DNA of 6,913 nt from Desulfobacterales bacterium. GTDB taxonomy: Bacteria; Desulfobacterota; DSM-4660; Desulfatiglandales; Desulfatiglandaceae. Under the pieces are notes generated by a model. The model had not been told where the DNA came from and searched no databases. It saw only the letters and a list, made by a program, of their open reading frames with translations. Within the stretch, counting starts at the first letter, position 1. Every line of letters starts with the position of its first letter. Shown one piece after another: positions 4,774-6,913 of this stretch. The stretch covers positions 1 to 6,913 of the forward strand of contig JAIOSR010000338.1 in NCBI GenBank assembly GCA_021107495.1. The letters run 5' to 3'. Both the position numbers and the translations under genes were made by a program.

Positions 4774-5104
4774 GACAGGATAACAGGATAAACAAGATTT
4801 AACCTCACTTTAGCTATCCAGTAAATCATAAAAAGCAACACAACATGAAAAAGGCGTACAAATGAAATATAGAAAATGAACAGAAAAAATCATGATGGAC
4901 TTGTGAACGGAAACTTGAGATCAAACTTAAAGAAAGGGATTTTGATTAGGATTTACATGATGAGTTTTGATGTTTTTAATCCTGAATATCCCTGGCCCAG
5001 ACCTGGTTACCGGAGTAGCTAATAATTAAAGTCAGCATTTGGCATCTTATAATGATACGTAAACGAACCTTATGTCGCGCCAGGGCGGGCCTGTTAATCC
5101 TGTC
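4774..5104. repeat. Inverted GACAGGAT(T)AACAGG pair enclosing about 300 bp
   Basis: GACAGGATAACAGG (4774-4787) and CCTGTTAATCCTGTC (5090-5104) are inverted copies differing by one extra base. The DNA between them has no gene. Such AACAGGATTAACAGG strings recur between genes in many environmental bacteria, so this may be two repeat copies rather than the ends of one element. Confidence 0.5.
5048..5053 (+). promoter_or_regulatory. Possible -10 element close to the ATPase gene
   Basis: A perfect TATAAT lies 90 bases before the ATPase start. At 17 bases upstream the -35 position reads ATTAAA, a poor match. It could provide a short-leader transcript for the ATPase, but support is weak. Confidence 0.3.
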
Positions 5105-5132
5105 AAAAAATGGTTCAAAAGTAAATACGGAT

Positions 5133-5137
5133 GGTGA
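5133..5137 (+). promoter_or_regulatory. Ribosome binding site that decides the ATPase start
   Basis: GGTGA ends 5 bases before ATG at 5143. The in-frame ATG at 5131, four codons earlier, has no purine-rich site at proper spacing, so 5143 is preferred. Confidence 0.5.
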
Positions 5138-5142
5138 TTAAA

Positions 5143-6913
5143 ATGGCGAAAAAGCGGGGCAATCCGTTTTCCACTGAAAGCGTTTGCGGCAGCCTTATAA
5201 AATACGGTCTTATATCAGAGGATCAGAAAAAGGAGATCCTGAGTAAACGGATCGGTGTGCAAAAAAAACTGGAACGGGCACGGGCAGTGAAGCAGGCGTC
5301 TACGTCCGCCAAGGGCAGGCCCCAGAGTCCCATAACGATAATAGATGTAATCAGCACCCTGAACCTGAACAGGGCGGATAATCCTGAAAAGGAACTGGAT
5401 GAGGAGGTTATCTTCCAGGCATTGGCAAAGGAGTGGAAGATCCCTTATAAGAAAATCAATCCGTTGGAGCTTGACCTGAACTTAGTAACAGGTACCATTC
5501 CCCACACATTCGCCATGAAACACCTGGTTTTTCCAATAGGGGTCAAGGATGGGTTCCTGACCGTGGCAACACCCAATCCCTTTAACATCGAGGCCATGGA
5601 AGATATTGCCCTGGCCAGTCATATGAAGGTCACGGCCGTTGTCACCACCAAGTCGGATATATTAAGGCTCCTTAACGAATTTTTCGGGTTCAAGCGTTCC
5701 ATTGCCGCGGCCCAGGACCAGTTTGCCGGACCCGCCGTGGACTTAGGTAACTTAGAGCAATATGTGAAGTTGATTGCCGCGGATGAACTTCCCTCTGATG
5801 ACCAGCACATAGTAAATGCCGTTAATCATATCTTAGGCTATGCCTTTGATCAAAAGGCAAGTGATGTCCACATCGAGCCAAAACGGGAGGTGAGCCTGGT
5901 GAGGATGCGGCTCGACGGCGCTTTACACACGGTTTACAGACTCCCCAAGAGCGTGCACTCCGCGATCCTGAGTCGTATAAAGACCATAGCCCGCTTAGAC
6001 ATGGCCGAAAAGAGACGGCCTCAGGACGGAAGGATTAAAATGGACAAGGGCGGCGTGGAGGCGGAGATACGGGTGTCCTCTATTCCCGTGGCATTCGGGG
6101 AAAAGGTCGTCCTTCGGATCATGGATCCGGATATCCTTTTCCAGGACTATGAAAAGCTTGGGTTTACTCCCGGGGACCTGATCCGCTACCAGCAGTTCAT
6201 TAACATGCCTCACGGGATTGTGTTGGTGTGCGGGCCCACGGGAAGCGGGAAATCCACGACCCTTTATTCAACTCTCAAAGATCTCTCAACGCCTGAGATC
6301 AATATTACGACCGTTGAAGAGCCCATCGAGATGATCCACGAAGACTTCAACCAGATCGGGGTACAGCCGTCCGTGGGTATCACCTTTGCATCGATTTTGA
6401 GGAACATCCTCAGGCAGGACCCGGATATTATTATGATCGGCGAGATGAGGGATCTTGAAACGGCTGAAAATGCGATCCAGGCGGCATTGACCGGACATTT
6501 GGTCATATCTACCCTTCATACCAACGATGCCCCTTCGGCGGTTACCCGGCTCCTCGATTTGGGCGTACCGGCGTTCCTGATACGGGCTACGCTGATAGGC
6601 GTTTTGGGCCAGCGCCTGTTAAGGAAGATCTGCATACATTGCAAGGAAACCTTTGAAATGGACAGCCAGGAACTGGGCTCCCTGGGCCTGGACTTGGGCA
6701 GAACAGGGAAATTAACACTCTCCCGCGGAAAGGGCTGTCTCAAGTGCCGGGGAACGGGTTACTCGGGCAGGACCGGTATATATGAGGTGATCCCGTTCAC
6801 GGAGGGCATGAAAAAAATCACATCCCCTGAGACGGATCTGATAGCCCTTCGCACCCAGGCCGAGAAAGAGGGCATGATCACCCTTCGGGAAAATGCCATC
6901 AAAAAGCTCTTAG
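5143..6913 (+). CDS. pilB: Type IV pilus assembly ATPase, PilB/GspE family (3' end outside window)
   Basis: This cytoplasmic hexameric ATPase powers pilus extension at the inner membrane. 590 codons are visible and the frame is still open; family members are about 560-610 residues, so only the tail is missing. N-terminal GspE_N/MshEN-like modules come first: LIKYGLISEDQKKEIL (17-32), then about 88-190 with LATPNPF-like VATPNPFN (141-148). The catalytic part follows: SDVHIEP (240-246), RRPQDGRI (291-298), Walker A GPTGSGKST (364-372, Lys370), the Asp box TVEEPIE (390-396), Walker B PDIIMIGE (427-434, Glu434) and the His box LVISTLHTN (453-461). The zinc-binding pairs are C497/C500 and C532/C535. 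The usual Asp of the Asp box is Glu393 here. Divergent pilV/W/X genes favour PilB over type II secretion GspE, although the long N-terminal module also occurs in GspE-type proteins. Confidence 0.93.
   Translation, partial: MAKKRGNPFSTESVCGSLIKYGLISEDQKKEILSKRIGVQKKLERARAVKQASTSAKGRPQSPITIIDVISTLNLNRADNPEKELDEEVIFQALAKEWKIPYKKINPLELDLNLVTGTIPHTFAMKHLVFPIGVKDGFLTVATPNPFNIEAMEDIALASHMKVTAVVTTKSDILRLLNEFFGFKRSIAAAQDQFAGPAVDLGNLEQYVKLIAADELPSDDQHIVNAVNHILGYAFDQKASDVHIEPKREVSLVRMRLDGALHTVYRLPKSVHSAILSRIKTIARLDMAEKRRPQDGRIKMDKGGVEAEIRVSSIPVAFGEKVVLRIMDPDILFQDYEKLGFTPGDLIRYQQFINMPHGIVLVCGPTGSGKSTTLYSTLKDLSTPEINITTVEEPIEMIHEDFNQIGVQPSVGITFASILRNILRQDPDIIMIGEMRDLETAENAIQAALTGHLVISTLHTNDAPSAVTRLLDLGVPAFLIRATLIGVLGQRLLRKICIHCKETFEMDSQELGSLGLDLGRTGKLTLSRGKGCLKCRGTGYSGRTGIYEVIPFTEGMKKITSPETDLIALRTQAEKEGMITLRENAIKKLL

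Larger units (their letters stand above)
4570..5142. other. Remaining A/T-rich part of the spacer before the ATPase gene
   Basis: No gene is supported; stop codons are frequent and no frame resembles a known protein. The stretch contains the inverted GACAGGAT pair and fragments resembling it, such as GATTAGGATTTACATGATG (4944-4962). Confidence 0.55.

Noticed and set aside
4991..5010. Sigma54-like string CTGGCCCAGACCTGG
   Set aside because: The GG at -24 is followed 10 bases later by GT, not GC, so the -12 element is not met.
5038..5053. TTGGCA and TATAAT as one promoter
   Set aside because: Only 3 bases separate them; the TATAAT must use another, weaker -35.

Overview
The window carries one side of a type IV pilus (T4P) locus. 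Four minor-pilin genes lie on the minus strand. Divergently, on the plus strand, is a PilB/GspE-family assembly ATPase that runs off the right edge. At the left edge, also on the minus strand, is the start of a secreted, repeat-domain adhesin. The pilin set (GspH/FimT-, PilW-, PilV- and PilX-like), the extended N-terminal module of the ATPase, the moderate GC content and the many short intergenic repeats suggest a Gram-negative bacterium, perhaps a Desulfobacterota (deltaproteobacterial) relative. That placement is inference; there is no rRNA or other phylogenetic marker here.

Layout, left to right. 1-568 (minus): 5' end of a surface protein with a signal peptide and cadherin-like repeat domains, with a run of nine G (coding strand) just after the signal peptide. 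569-1110: a 542-bp spacer without a convincing gene but with several hairpins and three copies of a short TAAAATC...GATTTTA-type palindrome. 1111-1605, 1624-2103 and 2183-3199 (minus): pilX, pilV and pilW homologues. 3200-3427: spacer with a long imperfect inverted repeat built from TGGAAT units. 3428-3973 (minus): GspH/FimT pseudopilin. 3974-5142: a 1.17-kb divergent spacer with a fourth TAAAATC palindrome, a block of C-run/G-run hairpins, a cluster of CCGG-stem hairpins including a candidate three-way junction, a good sigma70-like promoter, and an inverted GACAGGAT pair. 5143-6913 (plus): PilB/GspE ATPase, missing only its last residues.

Working together: in the known T4aP systems FimT/FimU-, PilV-, PilW- and PilX-type minor pilins form a tip complex that primes pilus assembly and carries the adhesin PilY1, and PilB powers extension from the cytoplasm. 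Transcription here would run fimT-like > pilW > pilV > pilX and then the adhesin. The adhesin sits where pilY1 usually lies, so it may be a tip-associated or co-regulated surface adhesin; the truncated window cannot show whether a pilY1 follows. The most interesting points are the possible phase-variable poly-G tract in the adhesin, the hairpin-rich region between the divergent pilus genes, the short palindrome repeated at gene borders, and Asp-rich calcium-loop-like motifs in the PilW homologue.
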